In this document: positions 34,975-43,188 of the stretch, piece by piece | Position numbering within the stretch: the stretch's first letter is position 1 | Layout of the letters: each line of letters starts with the position of its first letter | Assembly: GCF_030143245.1 (NCBI RefSeq) | Contig: NZ_JARJNS010000006.1 | Location: forward strand, 1 to 64,000 | DNA length: 64,000 nucleotides | Direction of reading: 5' to 3' | From: Rhabdaerophilum sp. SD176 | GTDB taxonomy: Bacteria; Pseudomonadota; Alphaproteobacteria; Rhizobiales; Beijerinckiaceae | Position numbers and translations under genes: made by a program | Notes under the pieces: generated by a model | The model's database searches: none | Told to the model about the DNA's origin: nothing | The model's input: only the letters and a program-made list of their open reading frames with translations

Positions 34975-35975
34975 GCGCGGGCGACTGGGCTGTCGAGCCG
35001 CTCGCCGCCTATCTCTGGCAGGTACTGCCGGGCTGTTCCGGCCTGCCGCAGGTCGAGCGGATCTCGGGCGGGCAGTCAAACCCGACCTATTTCGTGACCT
35101 TTCCCGAACGGCGGCTTGTGCTGCGCAAGCAGCCGCCGGGCATCCTGCTGCCCTCGGCCCATGCCATCGATCGCGAGTTCCGCGTGCTGCGCGCGTTGGA
35201 CGGAACCGGTGTTCCGGTGCCCGAGGCGCTGCATTTCTGCGAGGATCGGGCGATCATCGGCACACCGTTCTACCTGATGGAACGGCTGGAAGGCCGTGTC
35301 TTCCATGATTGCACCCTGCCCGGCGTGCCGGCCGGGCACCGACAGGCAATGGTTCTCTCGGTCGCGGAGGCGTTGGCGGCCCTGCATTCGGTGCAACCGC
35401 AGGCCGTGGGGCTCGGCGATTTCGGGCGTCCAGGCGACTATTTCGCTCGCCAGGTCAGCCGTTGGTCACGGCAATGGCAGGAGAACCGCACCCGCGAAGA
35501 CGCCGCGATGGACCGGCTGATCGACTGGCTGCCTCGGCATATCCCGCCCGGCGAGGTGCAGTCGATCGTCCATGGCGACTTCCGGATCGGAAACATGATG
35601 TTCCATCCGAAAGAGCCGCGCGTGATCGCCATCCTTGACTGGGAGCTGGCGACACTCGGCCACCCTCTGGCGGATCTCGCGCATTTCTCGATGGCCTATG
35701 TCACCGCGCCGGATGAATATGGCGGTCTGCTCGGGCTCGATCTCGCGCGGCTCGGCTTGCCCGGACAGGCCGAGTTCGAGGAGGCCTACCGCCGGGCCAG
35801 CCCGCATGGCCTGAGCCTGCAGCCTTTCCACATGGCATTCGCGCTGTTCCGATGGGCGGCGATCTTCGAGGGCATCGCCTATCGCGCGCAGCGAGGCACC
35901 GCCAATGCCGGGAATGCCGCCGAGATCGGCCGCCTCTCTGCCGTCTTCGCAAACAGGGCTGTGGACTACCTCTGA
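34971..35975 (+). CDS. phosphotransferase family protein (LvaA / ACAD10-11 APH-type kinase)
   Basis: This 334-residue protein has a kinase-like aminoglycoside-phosphotransferase fold. Motifs seen are SGGQSNPTYFV (nucleotide loop), LVLRKQPPG (Lys), the Brenner motif HGDFRIGN with Asp203 and Asn208, and ILDWELATLGHPLADL with metal-binding Asp223. LDWE and GHPLADL are typical of the APH domains of ACAD10/11 and of LvaA, which phosphorylate the 4-hydroxyl of 4-hydroxyacyl-CoA. ATG 34971 lies in an ATGA overlap with the ACAD gene. Antibiotic resistance is unlikely given this partner. A weak stem-loop follows the stop. Confidence 0.85.
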   Translation: MSAGDWAVEPLAAYLWQVLPGCSGLPQVERISGGQSNPTYFVTFPERRLVLRKQPPGILLPSAHAIDREFRVLRALDGTGVPVPEALHFCEDRAIIGTPFYLMERLEGRVFHDCTLPGVPAGHRQAMVLSVAEALAALHSVQPQAVGLGDFGRPGDYFARQVSRWSRQWQENRTREDAAMDRLIDWLPRHIPPGEVQSIVHGDFRIGNMMFHPKEPRVIAILDWELATLGHPLADLAHFSMAYVTAPDEYGGLLGLDLARLGLPGQAEFEEAYRRASPHGLSLQPFHMAFALFRWAAIFEGIAYRAQRGTANAGNAAEIGRLSAVFANRAVDYL

Positions 35976-35986
35976 GGGCGCCACTC

Positions 35987-36006
35987 CCGGTTTCATGACA
36001 AGCCGG
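35987..36006 (+). terminator. possible terminator after the phosphotransferase gene
   Basis: CCGGTTT and AAGCCGG pair (one G-U) around the loop CATGAC, 12 bases after the stop. Only CTCTTCATCT follows, so termination efficiency is doubtful. Confidence 0.35.
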
Positions 36007-36065
36007 CTCTTCATCTGCCTGTTGCATGTCGCCGCTAGCGCTTCTTCAACAAGAGGGATGTGGCC

Positions 36066-36878
36066 ATGCTCGAACTGCACTCGGTGACCCGACGTTTCGG
36101 TGCGAACCGCGCCGTGGACAATGTGTCACTTTCGATCGAGCCCGGCAGCTTTGTCGGGGTGATCGGCCGGTCCGGAGCCGGCAAGTCGACGCTGCTTCGC
36201 ATGATCAACCGCCTGCTGGACCCTTCGGAAGGGTCGATCCGCTGGAACGGGCGCGACGTTACCCAGCTCAAGGGCGCCGAGTTGCGTGCCTGGCGCATGC
36301 GCTGCGCCATGGTTTTCCAGCAGTTCAACATTGTCGGTCGGCTGGACGTTCTGACCAATGTGCTGATGGGCCGCCTCAACCACATGTCGGAACCGCGTTC
36401 GCTGCTGAAAATGTGGCGCGCCGAGGACAAGGCCATCGCGATCTCGGCACTTGACCAGTTCGACATGACCGCCCTCGCCGGCCAGCGTGCCGAGAGCCTT
36501 TCCGGCGGCCAGCAGCAGCGCGTCGCCATCTGCCGCGCCCTGGTGCAGGAGCCGGACATCATTCTTGCGGATGAGCCGATCGCCTCGCTCGACCCGCGCA
36601 ACACGCGCCTCGTGATGGATGCCCTGCTGCGCCTTAACAAGGATTTCGGCATCACGATCGTCTGCAACCTGCATGATCTCGACATTGCCAAGGATTATTG
36701 CGGCCGCCTTGTTGGCATGGCGCAGGGCCGCGTGGTGTTTGATGGCACGCCGGACAGCCTGACCGAAGGCGCCGCGCGCGAACTTTACGGACTGGAAGCG
36801 GACGAGGCCATGACCATGATTCCCGCTTCCCAGCCGATTACCGGCCTGCAGCACACTGCCGCAGCGGCCGCCGCCTGA
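36066..36878 (+). CDS. phnC: phosphonate-type ABC transporter ATPase
   Basis: This 270-residue ATPase has Walker [10 protein letters not shown] near 38, [19 protein letters not shown] (a PhnC hallmark in the Q-loop region), MGRLNHM, signature [15 protein letters not shown], Walker [15 protein letters not shown] and CNLHDLDIA. The start ATG 36066 has GAGGG at the right distance; the GTG at 36060 is too close. It heads a five-gene importer operon. PhnC-type systems import phosphonates, phosphite or related anions; no C-P lyase genes are in the window, so the substrate is not fixed. Confidence 0.92.
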   Translation: MLELHSVTRRFGANRAVDNVSLSIEPGSFVGVIGRSGAGKSTLLRMINRLLDPSEGSIRWNGRDVTQLKGAELRAWRMRCAMVFQQFNIVGRLDVLTNVLMGRLNHMSEPRSLLKMWRAEDKAIAISALDQFDMTALAGQRAESLSGGQQQRVAICRALVQEPDIILADEPIASLDPRNTRLVMDALLRLNKDFGITIVCNLHDLDIAKDYCGRLVGMAQGRVVFDGTPDSLTEGAARELYGLEADEAMTMIPASQPITGLQHTAAAAAA

Positions 36879-36913
36879 CTGACTGCCCCTACCCTATCCA
36901 ACAGGAGAGAAAC

Positions 36914-37825
36914 ATGACGTTGACCCGTCGCCTTACGCTTGCCCTCGTGGCCGGCACCGTGATGACGACCGGCGCGTTTGCGCAGGACTGGAAGGCCAAG
37001 TTTCCCGAACTGATCTTCGCTGCAGTTCCGGCAGAAAATGCCTCCGGCACGCTGGAAAAGCACAAGGGCTTCATCGAGTACATGAGCCGCGAACTTGGCG
37101 TAAAAGTCACCATCCGCATCGCGAGCGACTATGCGGCGGTGATCGAAGGCCACAAGGCTGGCAACATTCACTTCGCCGAGCATGGCCCGTCTTCGTATAT
37201 CCGCGCCTACACGGTTACCAACGGCGGTGTGGAAGCGTTCGTGACGCCGCTCGATGCCAACGGCAACACCGGATACTATTCGGTTGCTTACACCAAGTCC
37301 TCGAATGCCGGCTCGAAGCTGGAAGATTTCAAGGGCAAGAATCTCTGCCTCGTCGATCCGAACTCGACCTCGGGCTTCAACGTACCGATGTTTGCCATGA
37401 GCAAGGTCGGCATCGAACCGGCGAAGTTCTTTGCTAAAGTCGTCAATGCCGGCAGCCACGAGAATGCTGTTCTCGCCGTCCAGCAGGGCACCTGCGATGT
37501 TGCGTTCAACTGGTGGAATTCGGATGACGATTCCAACCTGCAGCGCATGGCCACCAAGGGGATGGTCAAGAAGGACGATTTCAAGCTGATCTTCAAGTCG
37601 GACAAGATCGCCGGCTACCCCTATGTCATGACGGCCTCACTCCCGCCGGATCTCAAGGCCGCCATCCGGAAGGCGTTCATGGATATGCCGACCAAAAACA
37701 AGGCTGCCTTTGACATGATGTTCCAGGGCAAGTCGAAAGGTTTCGTTCCGACCTCGCATGCCGATTTCGGATCGACCATCGAACTCCAGAAGTTCGTCGA
37801 CAACCTTCGCAAGAAGGGCTCGTGA
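36914..37825 (+). CDS. phnD: phosphonate-type substrate-binding protein, copy 1
   Basis: This 303-residue periplasmic protein has a 23-residue signal peptide (MTLTRRLTLALVAGTVMTTG, cleaved near AFA-Q). PhnD features are VPAENAS, SDYAAVIEG, GPSSYIRA and VDPNSTSGFNVP; the Ser-Thr-Ser loop holds the phosphonate oxygens in E. coli PhnD. Copy 2 follows 32 bases later with an identical signal peptide and long identical blocks. The copies differ at the pocket segments FAEHGPSSY versus IGDYGPSSY and in the loop before TGYY. AGGAGAG precedes the ATG. Confidence 0.92.
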   Translation: MTLTRRLTLALVAGTVMTTGAFAQDWKAKFPELIFAAVPAENASGTLEKHKGFIEYMSRELGVKVTIRIASDYAAVIEGHKAGNIHFAEHGPSSYIRAYTVTNGGVEAFVTPLDANGNTGYYSVAYTKSSNAGSKLEDFKGKNLCLVDPNSTSGFNVPMFAMSKVGIEPAKFFAKVVNAGSHENAVLAVQQGTCDVAFNWWNSDDDSNLQRMATKGMVKKDDFKLIFKSDKIAGYPYVMTASLPPDLKAAIRKAFMDMPTKNKAAFDMMFQGKSKGFVPTSHADFGSTIELQKFVDNLRKKGS

Positions 37826-37857
37826 TCCTTCCTATCCGTTCCATCAGGAGATTGAAA

Positions 37858-38769
37858 ATGACGTTGACCCGTCGCCTTACGCTCGCCCTCGTGGCCGGCA
37901 CCGTGATGACCACCGGCGCTTTCGCGCAGGACTGGAAAGCCAAGTATCCGGAACTCGTCTACGCGACCGTTCCGGCCGAGAATGCCTCGGGCGTGACCGA
38001 GCGTTTTGGCCCGTTCATGGAGTATCTCTCCAAGGAACTTGGCGTTCCGGTGAAGCTCCGCATCGCCGCTGACTATGCGGCAGTGATCGAAGGCCAGCGC
38101 GGCGGCACGATCCATATCGGCGATTACGGCCCGTCCTCCTACATCCGCGCCCACACCGTCTCGAATGGCGGCGTTGATGCCTTCGCCACTATGCGCGCCT
38201 TCGACGGCTCGACCGGCTATTACGCCGTTGCCTATACAAAGTCGTCGTTCGCCGGCACCAAGCTTGAAGACTTCAAGGGCAAGAATCTCTGCCTCGTCGA
38301 TCCGAACTCGACGTCCGGCTTTAACGTGCCGATGTTCGCCATGAGCAAGATGGGCATCGAGCCTGCCAAGTTCTTCTCGAAGGTCGTCAATGCCGGCAGC
38401 CACGAGAATGCGATCCTGGCCGTGCAGCAGGGCACTTGCGACGTTGCTTTCAACTGGTGGAACTCGGATGAGGATTCCAACTTCGCGCGCATGGCCAACA
38501 AGGGCATGGTGAAGAAGGAAGATTTCAAGATCGTGTTCCGTTCGGACAAGATCCCGGGCTCGCCCTATGCCGTCCTGACGAACATGCCGGCGGACCTCAA
38601 GGCCGCGATTGCCAAGGCCTTCTTCGATGCTCCGACCAAGGCGCCGGATGCTTTCAAGAAGCTGTCGGACGGCAAGTCGCCCGGCTTTGCTCCAGCCAAG
38701 CACAATGACTACCAGGTGACGATCGAACTGCAGAAGTTCGTCGACAACCTGCGCAAGAAGGGCTCGTAA
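37858..38769 (+). CDS. phnD: phosphonate-type substrate-binding protein, copy 2
   Basis: This is a tandem paralogue of the previous gene with the same length (303 residues) and no indels apparent at the ends. The first 29 residues are identical but for position 30, and the C-terminal TIELQKFVDNLRKKGS is shared. The most diverged segments are residues 45-60, the HIGDYGPSS pocket strand and the MRAFDGSTGYY loop. Identical ends with diverged pocket regions suggest duplication followed by change of ligand preference, or gene conversion at the ends. ATG 37858 follows AGGAG. A strong terminator lies 25 bases after its stop. Confidence 0.92.
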   Translation: MTLTRRLTLALVAGTVMTTGAFAQDWKAKYPELVYATVPAENASGVTERFGPFMEYLSKELGVPVKLRIAADYAAVIEGQRGGTIHIGDYGPSSYIRAHTVSNGGVDAFATMRAFDGSTGYYAVAYTKSSFAGTKLEDFKGKNLCLVDPNSTSGFNVPMFAMSKMGIEPAKFFSKVVNAGSHENAILAVQQGTCDVAFNWWNSDEDSNFARMANKGMVKKEDFKIVFRSDKIPGSPYAVLTNMPADLKAAIAKAFFDAPTKAPDAFKKLSDGKSPGFAPAKHNDYQVTIELQKFVDNLRKKGS

Positions 38770-38793
38770 GCCCTTCCTCGCGCCCGCCTGACG

Positions 38794-38822
38794 CTGCCAC
38801 GCCCGATGGGCGTGGCAGTTTT
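38794..38822 (+). terminator. strong intrinsic terminator inside the phn operon
   Basis: CTGCCACGCCC and GGGCGTGGCAG form a perfect 11-bp stem with a three-base loop, followed directly by TTTT. It lies between the second phnD and phnE. It probably limits read-through so that binding proteins are made in excess of permeases, unless a separate promoter in 38823-38870 drives phnE. Confidence 0.85.
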
Positions 38823-38870
38823 CGTGACGGGTTGGCCCGTCCGATCTCTGCCCCGAGAGAGACGCCTTCC

Positions 38871-39755
38871 ATGACCCAGTCCACGATCCGTCTTCCCGAT
38901 CACCAGATCGAGCTGCTTTCTGCAGGGTATCGTCAGGAGCTTGCAAAGCGCCGGCAGATGACCCTGATCGGTGCCGTCATTCTCGCACTCGCCGTGCTTC
39001 TGTCCGGCTTTGTCGCCGAAGTCCGGCCGGGCGTGCTGTTCGAGAATATCGGGAAGTTCACCAGCTATTTCGGCCGGATCTTCTATCTGGATAACGGCGC
39101 GCTGGTCTTCTCCGATATCGGGGAATGGTTCTGGGGCTTCTGGAAATGGGGGAAGCAGCTCGTCGATACGCTGCTGATCGCCTATCTCGGCACCCTGTTC
39201 GGGGCAATCTTCGCGTTCCTGATCTGCTTTTCCGCCGCCATCAACCTCACGCCGAAGGCCGGCATCCGCTTTGCCGCCCGGCGCTACCTTGAATTCTGCC
39301 GGACCGTTCCGGAAATCGTCTTCGCACTGATTTTTGTCGTCGCCTTCGGTCTCGGCCCGGTGCCGGGCGTGCTGGCGATCATGATCCACACGATCGGCGC
39401 GCTCGGGAAGCTCTTCTCCGAAGTTGTCGAGAACATCGACATGAAGCCTGTCGAGGGCATCATCGCAAGCGGCGGCACACGCTGGCAATCGATCCGCTAT
39501 GGCGTGTTGCCACAGGTTCTTCCGAATTTCGCGAGCTACGCCTTGCTCCGCTTTGAGATCAATGTGCGCGGCGCCTCCGTCATGGGCTTTGTCGGCGCCG
39601 GCGGCATCGGGCAGGACCTGATCGAGGCGATCCGGAAGTTCTACTATTCCGACGTCTCGGCGATCCTGCTGATGATCATCGCTACCGTGATGATCATCGA
39701 TATCGGAACGGAACGCCTGCGCCACCGTCTCACCACCATGGAGCAGGGCCGATGA
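38871..39755 (+). CDS. phnE: phosphonate-type ABC transporter permease 1
   Basis: This 294-residue inner-membrane protein has a helix at about 30-50 (TLIGAVILALAVLLSGFVAE), a TLLIAYLGTLFGAIFAFLIC segment and the PhnE loop VENIDMKPVEGIIASGGTRW near 200, then VMGFVGAGGIGQDLIEAI. I chose ATG 38871, since earlier in-frame codons run into the terminator region. It overlaps the second permease gene by four bases; the two probably form a heterodimeric channel. Confidence 0.92.
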   Translation: MTQSTIRLPDHQIELLSAGYRQELAKRRQMTLIGAVILALAVLLSGFVAEVRPGVLFENIGKFTSYFGRIFYLDNGALVFSDIGEWFWGFWKWGKQLVDTLLIAYLGTLFGAIFAFLICFSAAINLTPKAGIRFAARRYLEFCRTVPEIVFALIFVVAFGLGPVPGVLAIMIHTIGALGKLFSEVVENIDMKPVEGIIASGGTRWQSIRYGVLPQVLPNFASYALLRFEINVRGASVMGFVGAGGIGQDLIEAIRKFYYSDVSAILLMIIATVMIIDIGTERLRHRLTTMEQGR

Positions 39756-40609
39756 CCCCCTCGCGTGACCTCTTCCCCGACCGTGCCGCCATTTCGGCCC
39801 GCCACCCCTCGATCATGGCCGGTTCGCGCCGGGAGCAGGTCATTGGTTGGGCCATTATGGGCCTGCTGGTGGCGCTGACGATCCTCGCGATCACCCGCCT
39901 CGAATTCTCCTTCGCCCGTCTTGGCAGCGGCCTTGTGCAGCTCGGCACCTTCCTTGGTCTGATGATCCCGCCCTCCCCCGGCACGCAGCTTGCGACGTTC
40001 AGCAAGGCCCTGGCGGAGACGGTGGCGATCGCCTTCCTCGGCACGCTGCTGGCGGCCATCATCTCGTTCCCGATCGGGTTCCTGGCGGCGCGCAACGTGA
40101 TGACCAACCGGATCGTCCAGTTCATGACGCGCCGCTTCTCGGATTCGATCCGCGGGGTTGACACGCTGATCTGGGCGCTGATCTGGATCAACGTCGTGGG
40201 GCTCGGCCCGTTTGCGGGCGTGCTCGCCATCATGACGAGCGATATCGGCTCTTTCTCGAAGCTCTATTCGGAAGCGATCGAATCCGTCGACCGGAAGCCT
40301 TCGGAAGGTGTGATCTCGACCGGCGGGTCAAGCCTGCACGCCGTGCGCTTCGGCATCATCCCCGCGGTGCTGCCGGTGCTGATAAGCCAGACGCTCTATT
40401 ATTTCGAGTCGAACACGCGCTCGGCAACAATCATCGGGATTGTCGGCGCCGGCGGGATCGGCCTGCATCTCGCCGAGATGATCCGGACCTTCGAGTGGGA
40501 TCGGGTGGCCTTCATCATCCTGATGGTGCTGGCCACGGTGGCACTGATCGATTTCGTCTCGTCGCGGCTGCGGCTGGCCCTGGTGGGCCAGCGCGTCACC
40601 TCGGTCTGA
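39752..40609 (+). CDS. phnE: phosphonate-type ABC transporter permease 2
   Basis: This 285-residue permease has the PhnE blocks SDSIRGVDTLIWALIWINVV, SEAIESVDRKPSEGVISTGG and TIIGIVGAGGIGLHLAEMI. Two different PhnE genes in tandem are common in alphaproteobacteria. It starts in an ATGA overlap with the first phnE and ends three bases from the convergent PLP-enzyme stop, with no terminator visible between them. Confidence 0.92.
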   Translation: MTPSRDLFPDRAAISARHPSIMAGSRREQVIGWAIMGLLVALTILAITRLEFSFARLGSGLVQLGTFLGLMIPPSPGTQLATFSKALAETVAIAFLGTLLAAIISFPIGFLAARNVMTNRIVQFMTRRFSDSIRGVDTLIWALIWINVVGLGPFAGVLAIMTSDIGSFSKLYSEAIESVDRKPSEGVISTGGSSLHAVRFGIIPAVLPVLISQTLYYFESNTRSATIIGIVGAGGIGLHLAEMIRTFEWDRVAFIILMVLATVALIDFVSSRLRLALVGQRVTSV

Positions 40610-40611
40610 AA

Positions 40612-41769
40612 TCAGCCCCGCGCGGCCCGGATCGCGGCATCGAGATCGGCGAAGAGATCCTCGACATCCTCGATCCCGGTCGAGAGGCGCAGCAGGTCCG
40701 TCGGGCATGGTGTGCCCTCGCCCTCGATCGAGGCGCGGTGCTCGATCAGGCTCTCGACGCCGCCCAGCGAGGTCGCCCGCTTCCAGAGCCGCACCCTGCC
40801 TGCCGCTGCAACGGCCTGCGCCTCGCCGCCGCGCAGGCGGATCGAGAGCATGCCGCCGAAGCCACCGGTCATCTGGCGCGCTGCCAGTGCGTGGCCGGGA
40901 TGGCTCGGCAGGCCGGGATAGAGCACGTCATGCACGTCGGCATGGTTCGCGAAGCGCGTGGCCAATGCCATGGCATTCTCGCAGGCCGCCTTCACGCGAA
41001 GGCCCAGCGTTCGCATGCCCCGGATGAGCAGGAAGGCCTCGAACGGTCCGAGGATCAGGCCCTGGATCGCGCGGACACGCCGGATGCGGGCCCAGAAATC
41101 ATCCTCGGCCCGCGTTGCGAGGGCGCCGGCCAGCACATCGGAATGGCCGTTGAGATATTTCGTGGCCGAATGCATCACGATATCGGCGCCGAAATCGAGC
41201 GGCCGCGTCAGGATCGGCGTTGCGCCGGTGGAATCCACCGCGACCCGCACGCTGTGGCGACGGGCGATTTCGGCAATGCCGGCAATGTCAGTGATCGTCC
41301 AGAGCGGGTTGGCAGGCGTTTCCAGCCAGATCAGGCGTGTCATGCCGGGCCGGATGGCGGCCTCGACGGCGGCGAGATCGGCGGTATCGACGAAATCAGT
41401 GACGAGGCCCCATTCGGCGGCGTCCTTCATCAGCCAGTTGCGCAGCGCCCAATACATCACCTTCGGCGCAACGATATGATCGCCCGGCTTCAGCGCAAGG
41501 AACACAGCCACAGCGGCCGACATGCCGGAGCCGAACACCATGGCCGAGCGCGCATCCTCGAGCATCGCGATGACGGATTCCGCTTCGCGAACCGTTTCGT
41601 TGTCCGGCCGGCCATAGATGTTACCGGTGCGATACTGGTTGTCCGGGTCACGGATGAAAGTCGTGGTGACATGGATTGGCGGAACCACGCCGCGGGTCGG
41701 TTCGTCGATCTTGCCCATCGCCTGCACAGCAAGGCTGCGGGCGGTCCAGGAATCATCGGGGCTAGCCAA
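40612..41769 (-). CDS. Cys/Met metabolism PLP-dependent enzyme (cystathionine beta-lyase-like)
   Basis: This 385-residue cytoplasmic enzyme is of the transsulfuration family. The cofactor lysine is Lys204 in HSATKYLNGHSD; other family blocks are GRPDNETVREAE, FGSGMSAAVAVFLAL, LETPANPLW and SLGGVESLIEHRA. Members include cystathionine gamma-synthase, beta- and gamma-lyases and methionine gamma-lyase; the sequence alone does not separate these. The common YSRxxNPT block reads YGRPDNET here, a variant seen in beta-lyase-like members. It is divergent from an M20 amidohydrolase with a 197-base spacer. Confidence 0.85.
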   Translation of the reverse strand: MASPDDSWTARSLAVQAMGKIDEPTRGVVPPIHVTTTFIRDPDNQYRTGNIYGRPDNETVREAESVIAMLEDARSAMVFGSGMSAAVAVFLALKPGDHIVAPKVMYWALRNWLMKDAAEWGLVTDFVDTADLAAVEAAIRPGMTRLIWLETPANPLWTITDIAGIAEIARRHSVRVAVDSTGATPILTRPLDFGADIVMHSATKYLNGHSDVLAGALATRAEDDFWARIRRVRAIQGLILGPFEAFLLIRGMRTLGLRVKAACENAMALATRFANHADVHDVLYPGLPSHPGHALAARQMTGGFGGMLSIRLRGGEAQAVAAAGRVRLWKRATSLGGVESLIEHRASIEGEGTPCPTDLLRLSTGIEDVEDLFADLDAAIRAARG

Positions 41770-41862
41770 GGGAATGTCCTTTGAATGGGGTGCGACGGCT
41801 GCAATCGTGCCGCTGGGTTGCCCCTGTTTTCAACCATGCCGCGGTGCGTCGCAATCAGGAAA

Positions 41863-41877
41863 TGGGGTCCGACCCCA
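41863..41877. repeat. 15-bp palindrome in the spacer before the M20 gene
   Basis: TGGGGTC-C-GACCCCA is perfectly palindromic. It resembles the GGGGTCxGACCCC palindromes that I recall near REP-type elements, but only one copy is seen here. It could equally be an operator for either divergent gene. A smaller repeat, GACAA-N5-TTGTC, lies at 41935-41949. Confidence 0.4.
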
Positions 41878-41966
41878 GGAAAGCCCGTGCTGTGGCAATT
41901 CAAGGCTTGGCGCGACCGCTCCGGGCGCTAAGGTGACAACAACATTGTCTTTCCGGGAATGACCTG

Positions 41967-43133
41967 ATGAGCATCGACCCCCGCATCCTGGCGCTCAAGT
42001 CCGAGGTTTCCTCGTGGCGCCGTGACTTCCACGCCCATCCCGAGATCCTCTACGAGGTGCATCGCACCGCGAAGATCGTGGCCGACAAGCTGCGGGCCTT
42101 CGGCTGCGACGAGGTGGTCGAGGGGATCGGGCAGACCGGCGTGGTCGGGGTGATCCATGGCCGCACCGGCGCCGGCGGCCGCGTTGTCGGCTTGCGGGCG
42201 GATATGGACGCCCTGCCGATCGAGGAGGAAACCAACCTCCCCCATCGCTCGACCGTTCCGGGGAAAATGCATGCCTGCGGGCATGATGGCCATACCTCTA
42301 TGCTGCTGGGTGCGGCCAAGCATCTCGCCGCCACGCGGGAATTCGAGGGCACCGTCATCGTGATCTTCCAGCCTGCTGAAGAAGGCGGAGCCGGCGGCAA
42401 GGCGATGGTCGAGGACGGGCTGATGACGCGGTGGAAGATCGAAGAGGTCTACGGCATGCACAACATGCCGGGCATGCCACCGGGCAAGATCGCCCTTCGC
42501 CCGGGCCCGATCATGGCAGCGGCGGACCGGTTCATCATCGATATCGAGGGCCGCGGGGCCCATGCGGCCGCGCCGCATCTCGGTGTCGATCCGGTGCTGG
42601 TCGGCGCGCATATCGTCACGGCCCTGCAAAGCATCGCCTCGCGCAATGCCGACCCGCTGAAATCGGTCGTCGTCTCGGCCACGATGTTCCATGCCGGTAG
42701 CGCCTTCAACATCATTCCGCAGCGCGCCCAGCTGACCGGCACCGTCCGGACGCTGGAGCCGGGCATGCGCGACCTCGCCGAGCAAAGGCTGCGGGATATC
42801 GTCGCCGGGGTGTGCCGGACCTTCGGTGCCGAAGCCGCGGTGGATTATGAGCGCGGCTATCCCGCCACGATCAACCATCCGGAGGAAACCCGGTATGCCG
42901 CCGATATCGCCCGCCAAGCGCTCGGCGAGGAATTCGTTGACGAGCAGGTGGCGCCGATGATGGGCGGAGAGGATTTCTCCTTCATGCTGATCGAACGGCC
43001 CGGCGCCTATGTCTTCATCGGGAACGGCGACAGTGCGGGGCTCCATCACCCCGCCTATGACTTCAACGATGATGTCCTGCCCTACGGGATGCAGTTCTGG
43101 ACCGAACTTGCCAAGGCCCGGACGGCAGCATAA
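41967..43133 (+). CDS. M20 family metallo-amidohydrolase (hippurate hydrolase-like)
   Basis: This 388-residue cytoplasmic enzyme removes acyl groups from N-acyl amino acids or similar amides. Metal-binding features are MHACGHDGHTSML near 107, FQPAEEGGAGGKAMVEDG and GGEDFSFML near the end; RADMDALPI and the dimerisation-domain block GRGAHAAAPHLGVDPV are also present. It faces the third Opp-type importer head-on, so they are neighbours by location but not one operon. Together with that importer, uptake and hydrolysis of an acylated amino acid or peptide is plausible. Confidence 0.88.
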   Translation: MSIDPRILALKSEVSSWRRDFHAHPEILYEVHRTAKIVADKLRAFGCDEVVEGIGQTGVVGVIHGRTGAGGRVVGLRADMDALPIEEETNLPHRSTVPGKMHACGHDGHTSMLLGAAKHLAATREFEGTVIVIFQPAEEGGAGGKAMVEDGLMTRWKIEEVYGMHNMPGMPPGKIALRPGPIMAAADRFIIDIEGRGAHAAAPHLGVDPVLVGAHIVTALQSIASRNADPLKSVVVSATMFHAGSAFNIIPQRAQLTGTVRTLEPGMRDLAEQRLRDIVAGVCRTFGAEAAVDYERGYPATINHPEETRYAADIARQALGEEFVDEQVAPMMGGEDFSFMLIERPGAYVFIGNGDSAGLHHPAYDFNDDVLPYGMQFWTELAKARTAA

Positions 43134-43149
43134 CCGGGCCAAAATTCAT

Positions 43150-43188
43150 TGACTGACTGGTCAGCTTAACCGCCCGGCAGGTCAGTCA
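43150..43188. repeat. inverted repeats between convergent genes
   Basis: TGACTGAC (43150-43157) pairs with GTCAGTCA (43181-43188), and inside it CTGAC-TG-GTCAG (43153-43164) forms a second small palindrome. The right arm covers the stop of the OppF-like gene. The set resembles a TetR-type operator in sequence, but its place between two gene ends makes a bidirectional terminator more likely. Confidence 0.4.

Noticed and set aside
32854-35079. A 741-codon open frame on the minus strand
   Set aside because: It lies exactly opposite the SDR, ACAD and phosphotransferase genes, is rich in Arg/Gly/His and has no recognisable motif; long antisense frames are expected in GC-rich DNA.
34971-35975. Aminoglycoside resistance gene
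   Set aside because: The phosphotransferase fold is shared, but coupling to an ACAD10/11-type dehydrogenase and the LDWE motif indicate acyl-CoA metabolism.
35976-36065. Pho box upstream of phnC
   Set aside because: I looked for paired CTGTCAT half-sites before the phosphonate importer; only a loose single TTGTCAT on the minus strand is present.
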